The notes under the pieces: generated by a model
What the model saw: only the letters and a program-made list of their open reading frames with translations
Database searches by the model: none
Told to the model about the DNA's origin: nothing
Origin: Kribbella pittospori
Lineage (GTDB): Bacteria > Actinomycetota > Actinomycetes > Propionibacteriales > Kribbellaceae
Assembly (NCBI RefSeq): GCF_004331465.1
Contig: NZ_SJKB01000004.1
Location: 620,001-684,000 of the forward strand
Direction of reading: 5' to 3'
Length of the DNA: 64,000 nt
Made by a program: the position numbers and the translations under genes
Shown here: piece by piece, positions 8,321 through 17,519 of the stretch
Position numbering within the stretch: the first letter of the stretch is position 1
How the letters are laid out: each line of letters opens with the position of its first letter

Positions 8321-8746
8321 TCACCCGTCCCCGTAGCGCGCTCCGGCCGGTCGCGTCGTGGCGTACGACGAGAGGGCGTAGCGCTGGGTCCGGTCCGGAC
8401 CCTCGATCCGAGAGAGCAGGAATCCTGGCTCTTCGGCGGGCTTCTGGACGATGAAGTGCATGGCGGTGGTCTGCCGGCCGAGGCTCGCGTCGTACGCGAG
8501 CACCCGGACGTAGTGGTTCGGGTACGTCGCCCGGCACTCGTTGATCTGGGCAAGGACTCCGTCGGGCTCGTCCAGGTCGAACAGCGGCAACCCCCACATC
8601 TCCCAGTAGACGTTGCGCGGGTGCGGGTCGTCGGTGTACTCCACCGACACCGGCCAGCCGTTGCGCAGGGCGTAGCGGATCTGATCGGCGATCTCGTCGT
8701 CGGTCAGGGCGGGCAGGTAGGAGAAGGTCCCGTGACGCAGTTGCAT
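8321..8746 (-). CDS. rbcS: RuBisCO small subunit (red-type form I)
   Basis: Small subunit of form I ribulose-1,5-bisphosphate carboxylase, 141 residues. It begins MQLRHGTFSYLPALTDDEIADQ and has the NGWPVSVEYTDDPHPRNVYWEMWGLPLFD block typical of red-type (IC/ID) subunits, with the longer C-terminal extension of that class. ATG 8746 follows GGGAG. It lies 13 bases after rbcL, so the two should be co-transcribed. Red-type identity agrees with the adjacent cbbX. Confidence 0.94.
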   Translation of the reverse strand: MQLRHGTFSYLPALTDDEIADQIRYALRNGWPVSVEYTDDPHPRNVYWEMWGLPLFDLDEPDGVLAQINECRATYPNHYVRVLAYDASLGRQTTAMHFIVQKPAEEPGFLLSRIEGPDRTQRYALSSYATTRPAGARYGDG

Positions 8747-8759
8747 GATCGTGCTCCCT

Positions 8760-10196
8760 TCAGTGACTTGCCGTGGCGGTAGGGACGATGTCCGGTGCGT
8801 CCGTGCTGGTGTAGTCGAAGGTGACGTCGCCCCAGGTGGACAGCGCGGCCTCCAGCGGTGCACAGGACTTGGCGGCGATCCGCAGTACGTCGGGTCCTTC
8901 GCGGAGCAGGTCACGGCCTTCGTTGCGGGCCTTGACGATGGCTTCGAGCGCGACCCGGTTGGCTTCGGCACCGGCCGCGATGCCGAACGGGTGGCCGATG
9001 GTGCCGCCGCCGAACTGCAGGATGACGTCGTCGCTGAACAGGTCGAGCAACTGGTGCATCTGGCCGGCGTGGATGCCACCGGACGCGACCGGCATGACTC
9101 CGGGCATCGAGGCCCAGTCCTGGTCGAAGAAGATCCCGTTCTGCAGGTTGGCCGGCACGTGGTCGTCCCGCAGCGTGTCGTAGAAGCCGCGGGTCGTGGC
9201 CGGGTCGCCCTCGAGTTTGCCCACGACGGTCCCCGCGTGGACGTGGTCGACCCCCATCAGCCGGCACCACTTCGAGATCACCCGGAAGCTCACCCCGTGC
9301 GTCTTCTGCCGGGTGTACGTCGAGTGCCCGGCCCGGTGCAGATGCAGCAGTACGCCGTTCTGCCGCGCCCAGTGCGCCATCGACTGGATCGCGGTGTAGC
9401 CGATGGTCAGGTCGATCATCACGACGACGCTGCCCAGCTCCTTGGCCAGCTCGGCCCGGTTGTACATCTCCTCCATCGTCCCGGCGGTGACGTTCAGGTA
9501 GTGGCCCTTGACCTCGCCGGTCTCGGCCACTGCCTTGTTCACGCCCTCCATCGCATACAGGAAGCGGTCGCGCCAGCGCATGAAGGGCTGGGAGTTGATG
9601 TTCTCGTCGTCCTTGGTGAAGTCGAGGCCGCCGCGGCAGGCCTCGTAGACGACCCGGCCGTAGTTGCGCGCGGACAGCCCGAGCTTCGGCTTGATAGTTG
9701 CCCCGAGCAACGGGCGGCCGTACTTGTTCAGCAGCTCGCGTTCCATCACGATGCCGTGGGCGGGGCCCTGGAACGTCTTGACGTAGGCGACCGGGATGCG
9801 CAGGTCCTCCAGCCGTAGCGCCTTCAGCGGCTTGAAGCCGAACACGTTGCCGATGATCGAGGAGGTCAGGTTGGCGATCGACCCTTCCTCGAACAGGTCG
9901 ATGTCGTAGGCGATGTAGGCGAAGTACTCGCCCGGCCGTCCGGGCACAGCGTCCACCCGGTAGGCCTTGGCCTGGTAGTGCGTGTTCGCGGTCAGCCGGT
10001 CGGTCCAGACCACCGTCCAGGTCGCCGTCGAGGACTCGCCGGCCACGGCGGCCGCGGCCTCGATCGGCTCGACGCCGTCCTGCGGTGTCACCCGGAAGAC
10101 GGCGAGTACGTCGGTCTCCTTCGGCTCGTAGTCCGGGTTCCAGTACCCCATCCCGGCGTAGCTCTGCACCCCCGGGTCCCAGCGTTCCTTGGTCAT
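8760..10196 (-). CDS. rbcL: RuBisCO large subunit (red-type form I)
   Basis: Catalyses carboxylation of ribulose-1,5-bisphosphate. All 478 residues are intact. Active-site residues are present: K169 and K171 (TIKPKLGLS), the carbamylated K195 with D197 and E198 (LDFTKDDEN), H287/R288, loop-6 K327 (GTVVGKLEG), the Ser in VASGGIHAGQ, and the Gly-rich LQFGGGTIGHP. The sequence is of the red (IC/IE-like) group. H291 in the HRAGHSTY stretch is notable because proteobacterial red enzymes usually carry Asn there. First gene of the rbcL-rbcS-cbbX operon, divergent from the LysR gene, which is probably its regulator. Confidence 0.97.
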   Translation of the reverse strand: MTKERWDPGVQSYAGMGYWNPDYEPKETDVLAVFRVTPQDGVEPIEAAAAVAGESSTATWTVVWTDRLTANTHYQAKAYRVDAVPGRPGEYFAYIAYDIDLFEEGSIANLTSSIIGNVFGFKPLKALRLEDLRIPVAYVKTFQGPAHGIVMERELLNKYGRPLLGATIKPKLGLSARNYGRVVYEACRGGLDFTKDDENINSQPFMRWRDRFLYAMEGVNKAVAETGEVKGHYLNVTAGTMEEMYNRAELAKELGSVVVMIDLTIGYTAIQSMAHWARQNGVLLHLHRAGHSTYTRQKTHGVSFRVISKWCRLMGVDHVHAGTVVGKLEGDPATTRGFYDTLRDDHVPANLQNGIFFDQDWASMPGVMPVASGGIHAGQMHQLLDLFSDDVILQFGGGTIGHPFGIAAGAEANRVALEAIVKARNEGRDLLREGPDVLRIAAKSCAPLEAALSTWGDVTFDYTSTDAPDIVPTATASH

Positions 10197-10244
10197 CGGT
10201 CGCTCCTTCCAGCGGTCGAGTCACCAGCGTGCGCCCTGCGATAC

Positions 10245-10284
10245 GTCAACTACAATTGAGACTTCTCCGCTGACCGTTAAGCGA
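10245..10284. promoter_or_regulatory. Divergent rbcL/cbbR promoter region with LysR-like dyads
   Basis: The 98 bases between rbcL and the LysR gene contain TCAA-N6-TTGA at about 10246-10259, a LysR-type dyad, and CGCT-N8-AGCG at about 10268-10283. CbbR proteins usually bind such sites between their own gene and the divergent cbb operon. The exact operator is inference. Confidence 0.45.
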
Positions 10285-10294
10285 TAGGTGCACA

Positions 10295-11194
10295 ATGAAT
10301 CTGCCGGCCGCCGCGACCTGGGGACGCCTCCAGACCTTCCTCGCGGTCTACGAGGGCGGCAGCATCCGCGCGGCGGCCGAGGCACTGCATGTCACGCCTC
10401 CCGCGGTGTCGGCCGCGATCGCGGCACTGGAGACGGCCTTGGGTACGGCGCTGTTCACCAAGTCCGGCCGTGGCATCGTCGCGACGGACGCCGGCGAGAC
10501 GTTCGCGTCGTACGCGCGCAAGCTGCTCGGGCTTCTCGCCGAGGCGGCCGGCGCCGTGCACGACGCCGATCGGGGCCGGCTCCGGATCGGCGCGGTGGCG
10601 ACCGCGAGCGAGTATGTCCTGCCGCGGCTGATGGCGTCGTTCGCCGACGAGCATCCGCAGGTCGAGCTGTCGCTATCCGTCCTCCCCCGCGACGAGCTCT
10701 TCGCCCTGGCCCGGGACCACGCCGTCGATGTCGTCCTGGCTGGACGACCGCCGCGCGGGTCGGGCCTGGTAACGCGCGCACGCCGGGCGAACCGTCTGGT
10801 GCTGGTGGGCCGACCCGGTCGCGACGACGACCCGCTCACGTCCACCTGGTTGCTCACCGGCCAGGGCTCGGGCACGCGAGACACCACGCTGTCGCTGCTG
10901 AGCCGACTCCAAGCCGCGCCACCGCTACTAACCCTCGGGACGTCAGGGGCAGCGGTTGCTGCAGCGCGCCAAGGACTAGGCCTGACCTTGGTCCACGAGG
11001 AGGCCGTGCTCGGTCAGCTCGACGCCGGCGAGCTCGCGCCGTACGCCGTACCCGGGACTCCCGTCGATCGGCCGTGGCATCTGTGCACCACGGCCGATCC
11101 CACCGCTGCAAGCCGGCTGTTCGTGCGGCATGTCAGCGATCCGGCCAGGGTAGGGACGGCTGCGTTTCACACCCGGTCTCGCCCGAAGGGGTGA
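10295..11194 (+). CDS. cbbR: LysR-family regulator, likely CbbR
   Basis: 299-residue LysR-type regulator. The N-terminal winged helix (about residues 8-66) shows LQTFLAVYEGGSIRAAAEALHVTPPAVSAAIAALE, and the effector domain starts near RLRIGAVATASEYVLPRLM. It is transcribed divergently from rbcL, the normal arrangement for CbbR, which activates cbb operons in response to metabolites such as RuBP or PEP. Start ATG 10295 has AGGTG upstream. The assignment as CbbR rests on position and family. Confidence 0.85.
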   Translation: MNLPAAATWGRLQTFLAVYEGGSIRAAAEALHVTPPAVSAAIAALETALGTALFTKSGRGIVATDAGETFASYARKLLGLLAEAAGAVHDADRGRLRIGAVATASEYVLPRLMASFADEHPQVELSLSVLPRDELFALARDHAVDVVLAGRPPRGSGLVTRARRANRLVLVGRPGRDDDPLTSTWLLTGQGSGTRDTTLSLLSRLQAAPPLLTLGTSGAAVAAARQGLGLTLVHEEAVLGQLDAGELAPYAVPGTPVDRPWHLCTTADPTAASRLFVRHVSDPARVGTAAFHTRSRPKG

Positions 11195-11198
11195 GTAC
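11179..11198 (+). promoter_or_regulatory. CRCCYG-GGGTGAGTRC element (site B)
   Basis: TCGCCCGAAGGGGTGAGTAC, partly inside the end of cbbR and about 31 bases before the aldolase start. Related to the sites at 6684, 14096, 46323 and 46379. Confidence 0.4.
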
Positions 11199-11229
11199 GG
11201 CGCCGTCGTACGACCGCATGCTGCTCTGC

Positions 11230-12225
11230 ATGACCACGACGCTGCGCACCGACCTCCCCACCCTCGCCGACACCGCTCGTCGGATGGCCCACGCCGGTCG
11301 CGGCATCCTCGCCGCCGACGAATCGATCAAGACCATGTCGTCCCGGCTCGAACAGGAAGGCATCCCGTCGAGTGAGAAGGCACGACGGGACTACCGCGAG
11401 CTGCTGATCACCGCCGATGGGCTCTCCGACTCGGTCAGTGGGGTGATCTGGTGCGACGAGACGTTCGCGCAGGACCTCAGCGACGGCCGCCCGTTCCCGC
11501 AGGCCGCGCGCGAGCTGGGCATCCTGCCCGGCATCAAGGTCGACACCGGCACGAGCAAGTTGCCGGGCGGCGGTGGCGCTCTGATCACCGAGGGACTCGA
11601 CGGCCTGGGTGACCGGCTCGCGTCGTACGCCGAGCGCGGGGCGGCGTTCGCGAAGTGGCGCGCGGTCTTCGACGTCGCCACGATCACGCTGTACTCGGCG
11701 CGGGCCAACGGCCACGCGCTCGCCCGGTACGCCGCCCTCAGCCAGCAGCACGGCATCGTCCCCATCGTTGAGCCCGAGGTTCTGTGCACCGGCGACCACA
11801 ACTTGGGCGCGTCCGCGCAGGCGTCGAGCCTCGCCCTGAGCGTTGCCTTCGATGAACTGGCGCAAGCTGACGTCGACCTGTCCGGCATCGTGCTGAAGCC
11901 GAACTTCGTGACGCCTGGCCTCGATGCTCCGGCCGCTACTGCGCGCACGGTGGCCGCCGCCACCTTCGGCGTACTGTCCGACACGGTTCCGCCCGCAGTG
12001 GCTGGGATCGCGTTCCTGTCCGGGGGGCAGCCGACGAGTCACGTCTGTGAGGCGCTTCGCGAACTGCACCGGCTCGGCGACCGCCCGTGGCCGGTCACCT
12101 TCTCGTTCGGGCGCGCGCTGGTCAGTGACGCCCTGAGCGCTTGGGGCGGCGACGCACGGAATGTGGCGACAGCGCAACAGATCCTGGTGGACAACTGCCG
12201 TCAGGCCGGCCAGGCAATCCGCTAG
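11230..12225 (+). CDS. Class I fructose-bisphosphate aldolase
   Basis: Schiff-base aldolase making fructose-1,6- or sedoheptulose-1,7-bisphosphate in the Calvin cycle. 331 residues with family motifs GRGILAADES (24-32), K142 in FAKWRAV, E181/E183 in IVEPEVL, and the Schiff-base lysine K223 in GIVLKPNFVTPG. ATG 11230 gives the normal N-terminus; an ATG four codons upstream is possible, and the ribosome site is weak. Follows cbbR by 35 bases. It is convergent with the histidine kinase gene, the two stops sharing CTAG. Compare the degenerate paralogue at 46459. Confidence 0.93.
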   Translation: MTTTLRTDLPTLADTARRMAHAGRGILAADESIKTMSSRLEQEGIPSSEKARRDYRELLITADGLSDSVSGVIWCDETFAQDLSDGRPFPQAARELGILPGIKVDTGTSKLPGGGGALITEGLDGLGDRLASYAERGAAFAKWRAVFDVATITLYSARANGHALARYAALSQQHGIVPIVEPEVLCTGDHNLGASAQASSLALSVAFDELAQADVDLSGIVLKPNFVTPGLDAPAATARTVAAATFGVLSDTVPPAVAGIAFLSGGQPTSHVCEALRELHRLGDRPWPVTFSFGRALVSDALSAWGGDARNVATAQQILVDNCRQAGQAIR

Positions 12226-13379
12226 AACGGCAGCTCGACCAGCACCGTTGTCCCTCGATCGGGAACCGACTCGATCCGGAGCGACGCCTCGATCAGGGCA
12301 CAACGCTCCGCAATCGAGCTGAGGCCGAAGTGCTGCGCACCGTCCACGTCGCGTGCGCGGGCGGTACGCCGTTCCGCGGGGTCGAAACCCTTGCCGTCGT
12401 CGGCGCAGCCGAACACGATCGAGTCGCCGACCCGCCGCAGCGACAGGACGACGCGATCGGCCTCGGCGTGCTTGACCGCGTTCGCCAGCGCCTCCTGGGC
12501 GATCCGGTAGAGGGCCGCGGCAACGTGGTCGGGGATCACGTCCAGAGCCGCCGAGGGATCGACCAACAGGTCGATCGAAGGTGACTCCTCACCACTCGCT
12601 GCCGTCTGCACCAGGGACTCCATCGCCGCGACCAGGCCGAGGTCGTCGAGCACGAGACTGTGCAGGCCGGAGATCGCGGCGCGCGTCTGGTGGTAGGCAA
12701 GATCGGCCAGCTCCCGGGCGCTGACGAGCTCCGCCCGGGCTCGCTCGAGCTCCTGCTTCGCCGGGATCCCGGCCTTGAGCTCAGAGACCGTCAAGTCAGC
12801 CGCCGAGAGGTGGAAGGCCATCGACGCCAGCGCTGTCGTCACGCCGTCGTGAAGGTCGAAGGCGATCCGCCGGCGCTCGGCCTCCTGCGCCGAGATCGCC
12901 TGCTTGATCAGGCGGTCCCGCTCTGTCCGGTGGCGGTTCACCGCCAGCCACAGCTGCTCGGCGTGCAAGCGCAGCCCGAGCACGGCGGCGTACGGCTCGG
13001 CGAGGACGAGGTCGTCGGGACCGAACGGCAAGCGTGGACTGCGATGCGCCGCCAGTACGCCGACGATACGGTCCTCCAATCCACGCAGCGGCAGGATCAG
13101 CCTGGCGACGGTCTGCCGGGGCTCCAGTTGCAACAGCTGCCGGTGCAGCGCGTTGCGCGGCGAGTCGGACGCAAGGACGACCGGTGTGCCGTTGCGGGCC
13201 ACCTGACCGGTCACTCCGAAGCCGACCGGCATGCTCAGCGTGCCTGCCGACGGGTGCGGCGGCCAGAGGTCTGCGACCGTGAGCTCTCGACCGTCGCTGG
13301 CCAGCAGCAGTACGCCGTCGGCCCGCAGCAGGCTCGCTAGCTCGGCAGCCGTGGGCACGGCACCACTCGAAGTACTCAA
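12222..13379 (-). CDS. GAF-domain sensor histidine kinase (NarL-type partner)
   Basis: 385-residue soluble kinase. The N-terminal GAF domain is about residues 10-150. The HisKA_3 dimerisation helix carries the phospho-acceptor in ERRRIAFDLHDGV (near 178). The HATPase domain shows IAQEALANAVKHAEADRV, the DDGKGFD box and GLSSIAERCALI. No transmembrane segment is seen, so it senses a cytoplasmic signal. The start is a TTG that overlaps the response-regulator stop as TTGA. The pair sits among the Calvin genes, so control of carbon fixation by redox or gas signals is a reasonable guess. Confidence 0.9.
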   Translation of the reverse strand: MSTSSGAVPTAAELASLLRADGVLLLASDGRELTVADLWPPHPSAGTLSMPVGFGVTGQVARNGTPVVLASDSPRNALHRQLLQLEPRQTVARLILPLRGLEDRIVGVLAAHRSPRLPFGPDDLVLAEPYAAVLGLRLHAEQLWLAVNRHRTERDRLIKQAISAQEAERRRIAFDLHDGVTTALASMAFHLSAADLTVSELKAGIPAKQELERARAELVSARELADLAYHQTRAAISGLHSLVLDDLGLVAAMESLVQTAASGEESPSIDLLVDPSAALDVIPDHVAAALYRIAQEALANAVKHAEADRVVLSLRRVGDSIVFGCADDGKGFDPAERRTARARDVDGAQHFGLSSIAERCALIEASLRIESVPDRGTTVLVELPF

Positions 13380-14032
13380 CGGAACAGACCCTCGCGGAGC
13401 GCGACCGCGATGGCACCGCTGCGGTCGGAGACTCCGAGCTTGCGGTACAGGCCACGGATGTGGGTCTTCACGGTGTCCTCACTGACGACGAGTTTGCTCG
13501 CGACACCCTTGTTGGAGTGACCGGAGACGAGCAGCTCCAGCACCTCCGACTCGCGTTGGGTGAGGCCGAGGTGCGCGCCGGGCCAGAACTCACCGGCACT
13601 CAGCCGCGCAGCGGACAGTGCCACCCGGCCGGCCAGCGCATGGTCGATGACGGTCTCGCCGTCGCGCACCCGGCGTAGGTGTGCAACCAGCTCCTGGCCG
13701 TCGATCCGCTTCAGGATGTAGCCCGAGGCACCGACCCGTAGCGCCTGGTACAGGTAGTGCTCGTCGTCGTACACCGTCAGCAGCACGACCTTCGTCTCCG
13801 GGTACTGCGCGGTGATCTGACGGCACAGGTCGAGGCCGCTCTCCTTCCCGATCCGTACGTCGCACAGCACCACGTCGGGACGTTCGTCGGCGACCAGCGT
13901 GAGAGCCGCCGTGGCCGTGGTCGCCTGTCCTGTGATGACCACCTCGGTGGCGAAATGACCGAGCATCGCGACCAGGCCGTGCAGCACCATCTCGTGGTCG
14001 TCCACCAGGACCAGTCGCAGCGGGGCCGTCAT
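13376..14032 (-). CDS. NarL/FixJ-family response regulator
   Basis: 218 residues. The receiver domain has the acidic pair (VLVDDHE), the phospho-acceptor Asp in VVLCDVRIGKESG, and the conserved Lys in SGYILKRIDG. The C-terminal LuxR-type helix-turn-helix has LTQRESEVLELLVSGHSNKGVASKLVVSEDTVKTHIRGLYRKLGV. It overlaps the kinase start by four bases. It is divergent from rpe, and the intergenic region holds a perfect CACCCGG-CCGGGTG palindrome that could be its own site. Confidence 0.93.
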   Translation of the reverse strand: MTAPLRLVLVDDHEMVLHGLVAMLGHFATEVVITGQATTATAALTLVADERPDVVLCDVRIGKESGLDLCRQITAQYPETKVVLLTVYDDEHYLYQALRVGASGYILKRIDGQELVAHLRRVRDGETVIDHALAGRVALSAARLSAGEFWPGAHLGLTQRESEVLELLVSGHSNKGVASKLVVSEDTVKTHIRGLYRKLGVSDRSGAIAVALREGLFR

Positions 14033-14095
14033 AGACCAAGACTAAGCGGAGCAGGCCCGGAATCCCTCCGTTCTCAAGGGGATTCACCCGCACCT

Positions 14096-14115
14096 CCACC
14101 CGGCCGGGTGAGTGC
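14096..14115 (+). promoter_or_regulatory. Palindromic element between response regulator and rpe (site C)
   Basis: CACCCGGCCGGGTG at 14097-14110 is a perfect 14-bp palindrome, followed by AGTGC. It is the most symmetric of the five CRCCYG-GGGTGAGT elements seen before Calvin-related genes and lies in the divergent promoter of the response regulator and rpe. Binding by that regulator is inference. Confidence 0.5.
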
Positions 14116-14171
14116 CGAAAGGGCCCTGGCGCGGTGCCCTAGGAGTTCTCCGACCAGGAAGGGCCGCACCC

Positions 14172-14882
14172 GTGACCGAACCCACCCCTCGCGTTCCCCC
14201 GCCGCTGATCGTTCCGTCGGTGCTGCCCGCGGACTTCGCCCGTCTCGGCGACGAGATCCGCGAACTGTGCGACGCGGGCGTCGACCGGATCCAGTGGGAC
14301 GTGATGGACGGGGTGTTCGTCCCGAACCTCACCTTCGGGCCGGACGTGATCGCGGCGGCCCAGCAGCACAGCCGGGTCGCCTTCGAGGCACATCTCATGG
14401 TCGTCGAGCCGGACGAGCTACTGCCGCGGTACGTCGAGGCGGGATGTGACCTGGTCATCGTGCACGCGGAGGCCTGCACGCACCTGCATCGCACTCTCGG
14501 CCGGATCCGGGATCTCGGCGCCCGCAGCGGTGTCGCCCTGAACCCGCACACGCCCGCCGACCTGGTGGAGCACGTCCTGACCGAGACCGACCTGGTGCTG
14601 GCGATGACGGTCAACCCCGGCTTCGGCGGTCAGGCGTACATCCCTTCGGTGGAGAACAAAGTGGCGCGGCTGCGGCGGATGATCGACGACTCCGGTCTGC
14701 CGATCGAACTCGAGGTCGACGGCGGGATCACCGCCGAGACCATCACCGGTGCGGCTGCCGCCGGCGCCGACGTCTTCATCTCGGGTTCCTGGATGTACGC
14801 CCACCAGGACGGGAAAGCAGCGGCGGTCCGGCAACTGCGCACCGCCGCGGCGAGTGCCGCACGCAACGAGGAGGCGGCCTGA
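14172..14882 (+). CDS. rpe: Ribulose-phosphate 3-epimerase
   Basis: Interconverts xylulose-5-phosphate and ribulose-5-phosphate in the Calvin and pentose-phosphate pathways. 236 residues, TIM barrel. Motifs: IVPSVLPADFARLG, WDVMDGVFVPN (catalytic Asp, metal ligands), FEAHLMV, MTVNPGFGGQ and ELEVDGGI (second catalytic Asp). GTG 14172 follows GGAAGG. The stop overlaps the tkt start by one base (TGATG), so rpe and tkt should be translated together. Confidence 0.95.
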   Translation: MTEPTPRVPPPLIVPSVLPADFARLGDEIRELCDAGVDRIQWDVMDGVFVPNLTFGPDVIAAAQQHSRVAFEAHLMVVEPDELLPRYVEAGCDLVIVHAEACTHLHRTLGRIRDLGARSGVALNPHTPADLVEHVLTETDLVLAMTVNPGFGGQAYIPSVENKVARLRRMIDDSGLPIELEVDGGITAETITGAAAAGADVFISGSWMYAHQDGKAAAVRQLRTAAASAARNEEAA

Positions 14883-16800
14883 TGACCGAACTGCTGCAGC
14901 GGACTACACCGCCGTCCGTCGAAACCGACCGGCTCGCTGTCGACACTTTGCGGTTCCTCGCCGTCGACATGGTGCAGGCAGCGAACTCAGGGCATCCGGG
15001 GATGCCGATGGGCGCCGCGCCGATGGCCTGGGCGCTCTGGAGCCGGCACCTGCGCCATGACCCCGCCGCACCGGACTGGGCCGATCGCGATCGCTTCGTC
15101 CTCTCGGCCGGGCACGGATCCGCGCTCCTGTACGGCCTGTTGCACATCTTCGGGTACGACCTTCCCGAGGCAGAACTGCGCAACTTCCGGCAGCTCGGAT
15201 CGCGCACCCCTGGACATCCCGAGTTCGGTCATACGGCCGGAGTCGAGTGCACCACCGGTCCGCTCGGACAGGGACTGGGCATGGCGGTCGGGATGGCGCT
15301 GGCCGAGCGGATGGAACACGCCCGCTACCCGGAGATCACCGACCATCACACGTACGCAATCGTCGGCGACGGCTGCCTGATGGAGGGGATCAGCCACGAG
15401 GCTGCGTCGCTCGCCGGGCATCTCGGGCTCGGCCGGCTGGTCGTACTGTGGGACGACAACTCGATCACCATCGACGGGGCGGTCGATCGGTCCTGCAGCG
15501 ACGACCAGACCGCCCGCTTCGCGGCGTACGGCTGGCACACCCAGACCGTTGCTGACGGCACCGATGTGGACGCTGTCGACGCCGCGATCACCCGCGCCAA
15601 GGCCGACCCGCGGCCGAGTTTCGTCGCCGTCCGGACCATGATCGGTCACGGCGCGCCTGGCGTCGCCGGTACGTCGAAGGCGCACGGATCGCCGCTCGGT
15701 GTGGAGCTGGCCGCGGAAGCCAAACGGTTGGCCGGCTGGGAGCACGCGGCGTTCGCTGTTCCGGAGCAGGTGCGGGCTGTCTGCAAGGAGTTGGCCGCCG
15801 CCGGCGCGCGCGAACATGATGCGTGGAAGGCGGCGGTTGCGGCGTACACGCCGGAGCAGGCAGCGGAGTTCCATCGCAGGCAGGATCGGCGGCTGCCGGA
15901 TGGCCTCGGGGATGCGCGGCTTGCAGTGAGCGGCGACTCGCCGCGGGCCACGCGGCAGTCGTCGCAGGCCTGCCTGAAGGCGGTGACTGCGCTGATGCCG
16001 GAACTGGTCGGCGGCTCGGCGGACCTCGCGGGTTCCACCGGGACTGCTACCGGCGGCGCCTTGGTGACGCGCGACGACTACTCCGGGTCCACGATCGCCT
16101 TTGGGATCAGGGAGTTCGGCATGGCCGCGGTCATGAACGGACTCAGCCTGCACGGCGGTTTCCGGGTCTACGGCAGCACCTTCCTGACGTTCGCCGACTA
16201 CCTGCGGCCCGCGCTCCGACTCGCCGCGCTGATGCGGCAGCCGGTCATCTACGTGCTGACCCACGACTCGATCGCAGTCGGCGAGGACGGTCCGACCCAC
16301 CACCCGTCGAGCAGATCGAATCGCTGCGCCTGATCCCCGGACTGCAAGTACTGCGTCCTGCCGACGACGCCGAGACCGCACGCGCCTGGCGGCTCGCGCT
16401 GGAGCGGACCGACGGACCGACCGCCCTGATCCTGTCCCGTCAGCCCCTCCCCCAGACCACACCACTGGATCACCACGGCCCGCCCGTTGCAGTCGAACTG
16501 GTGGCGACCGGATCCGAGGTCGGCCTGGGCGTGGAGGTCGCGAAGACGCTGACCACCGAGGGGTACGACGTTCGCCTGGTCTCGGCGATGGACCGGTCGA
16601 CGTATCTTGCTGATCCGAACGCGACCACGGTCAGCCTCGAGGCCGGCAGCACCATGGGCTGGAAAGGCCTGGTCGACCTGGCCATCGGGATCGACGAGTT
16701 CGGCACATGTGGTCCCGGCGACGAGGTAATGGCGCGTCACGGCTTCACCGTGCCGGCGGTGGTGGCACGGATCCGCGAACATCTGCGGTACCTGAGGTGA
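14882..16800 (+). pseudogene. tkt: Transketolase, interrupted by a -1 frameshift
   Basis: Thiamine-diphosphate transketolase of the Calvin cycle. The first frame (14882 to about 16306) shows the N-terminal half: GHPGMPMGAAPMAW, GPLGQGLGMAVGMALAE, GDGCLMEGISHEA and WDDNSITIDG, then the catalytic Glu region GIREFGMAAVMNGLSLHGG. At about 16306 the expected THxPVEQ sequence breaks: the DNA reads CACCCGTCGAG where CACCCGGTCGAG is expected, so one G is missing. The rest (VEQIESLRLIPGL to REHLRYLR) continues intact in another frame to 16800. The product would end near residue 483 without the C-terminal domain. It is either a real mutation or a sequencing error; the intact second half and GTGA coupling to the next gene favour a recent event or an error. 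Confidence 0.88.
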
Positions 16801-17477
16801 GCCGGCTGGCCGCCGTCGTGTTCGACGTCGACGGAACGCTCGTGGACAGCGAACGCGACGGCCACCGGGTCGCCTTCAACGCCGCCTTCGAGGAGGCGGG
16901 ACTGCCTGACCACTGGGACATCGCGACGTACGGACGGCTCCTCCGGATCACCGGGGGAGCCAGACGTTTGGCGTCCTGGTTCGAGCAGACAGGCCGATCG
17001 CCCGACGATGCGCGTCAGCTGGCGGAGCGGCTGCACGCTCGCAAGACGGCGATCATGCGGGACCTGATCGAGGACGGGAAGGTTCAGGCGCGGCCCGGGG
17101 TTCACCGTCTCCTCGACGAGCTCGAGGCCGGCGGCGTGCCGATGCATGTGGCAACGACCGGGACTCGGGCCTGGGTCGAACCACTGCTCGACCGGGTCTT
17201 CGGTCCTCGCTTCCAGATCGTTGTCACCGGCACCGAAGTACCCGACCTCAAGCCGAGCCCGGCGGCGTACGACGAGGTGCTGCGGCTGGCCGGTTGTCCG
17301 ATCGATCGGACGGTGGCCGTCGAGGACTCGCGCAACGGCGTACGGGCGGCTGTCGCGGCCGGCCTGCGCGTTGTTGCCGCCCGCAACGAGTACACCCGGG
17401 ACGACGATCTGTCCGGGGCGGCTCTGGTGGTGGACGGATTCGAGGATCCGGAACTGGTGACCTGGTTCCAGCAGTGA
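16797..17477 (+). CDS. HAD-superfamily phosphatase, CbbY-like
   Basis: 226-residue HAD hydrolase with a helical cap. Motif I FDVDGTLVDSERDGH, motif II TTGT, motif III KPSP and motif IV VEDSRNGVRAA. CbbY-type enzymes in cbb operons dephosphorylate RuBisCO inhibitors such as xylulose-1,5-bisphosphate; a phosphoglycolate-phosphatase or beta-phosphoglucomutase role is also possible. Starts with GTG overlapping the tkt stop (GTGA). The position in a cbb operon favours CbbY. Confidence 0.85.
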   Translation: MSRLAAVVFDVDGTLVDSERDGHRVAFNAAFEEAGLPDHWDIATYGRLLRITGGARRLASWFEQTGRSPDDARQLAERLHARKTAIMRDLIEDGKVQARPGVHRLLDELEAGGVPMHVATTGTRAWVEPLLDRVFGPRFQIVVTGTEVPDLKPSPAAYDEVLRLAGCPIDRTVAVEDSRNGVRAAVAAGLRVVAARNEYTRDDDLSGAALVVDGFEDPELVTWFQQ

Positions 17478-17482
17478 ACATG

Positions 17483-17515
17483 ACGGTGCCCCGCAGCCAC
17501 GCTGCGGGGCACCGT
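17483..17515. terminator. Bidirectional hairpin terminator
   Basis: A perfect 14-bp stem (ACGGTGCCCCGCAG / CTGCGGGGCACCGT) with a 5-base loop CCACG, between the convergent CbbY-like and NitB-like genes. There is no long T-run on either side, as is common in high-GC actinobacteria. It separates the Calvin block from the nitrogen operon. Confidence 0.8.
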
Positions 17516-17519
17516 TGGG

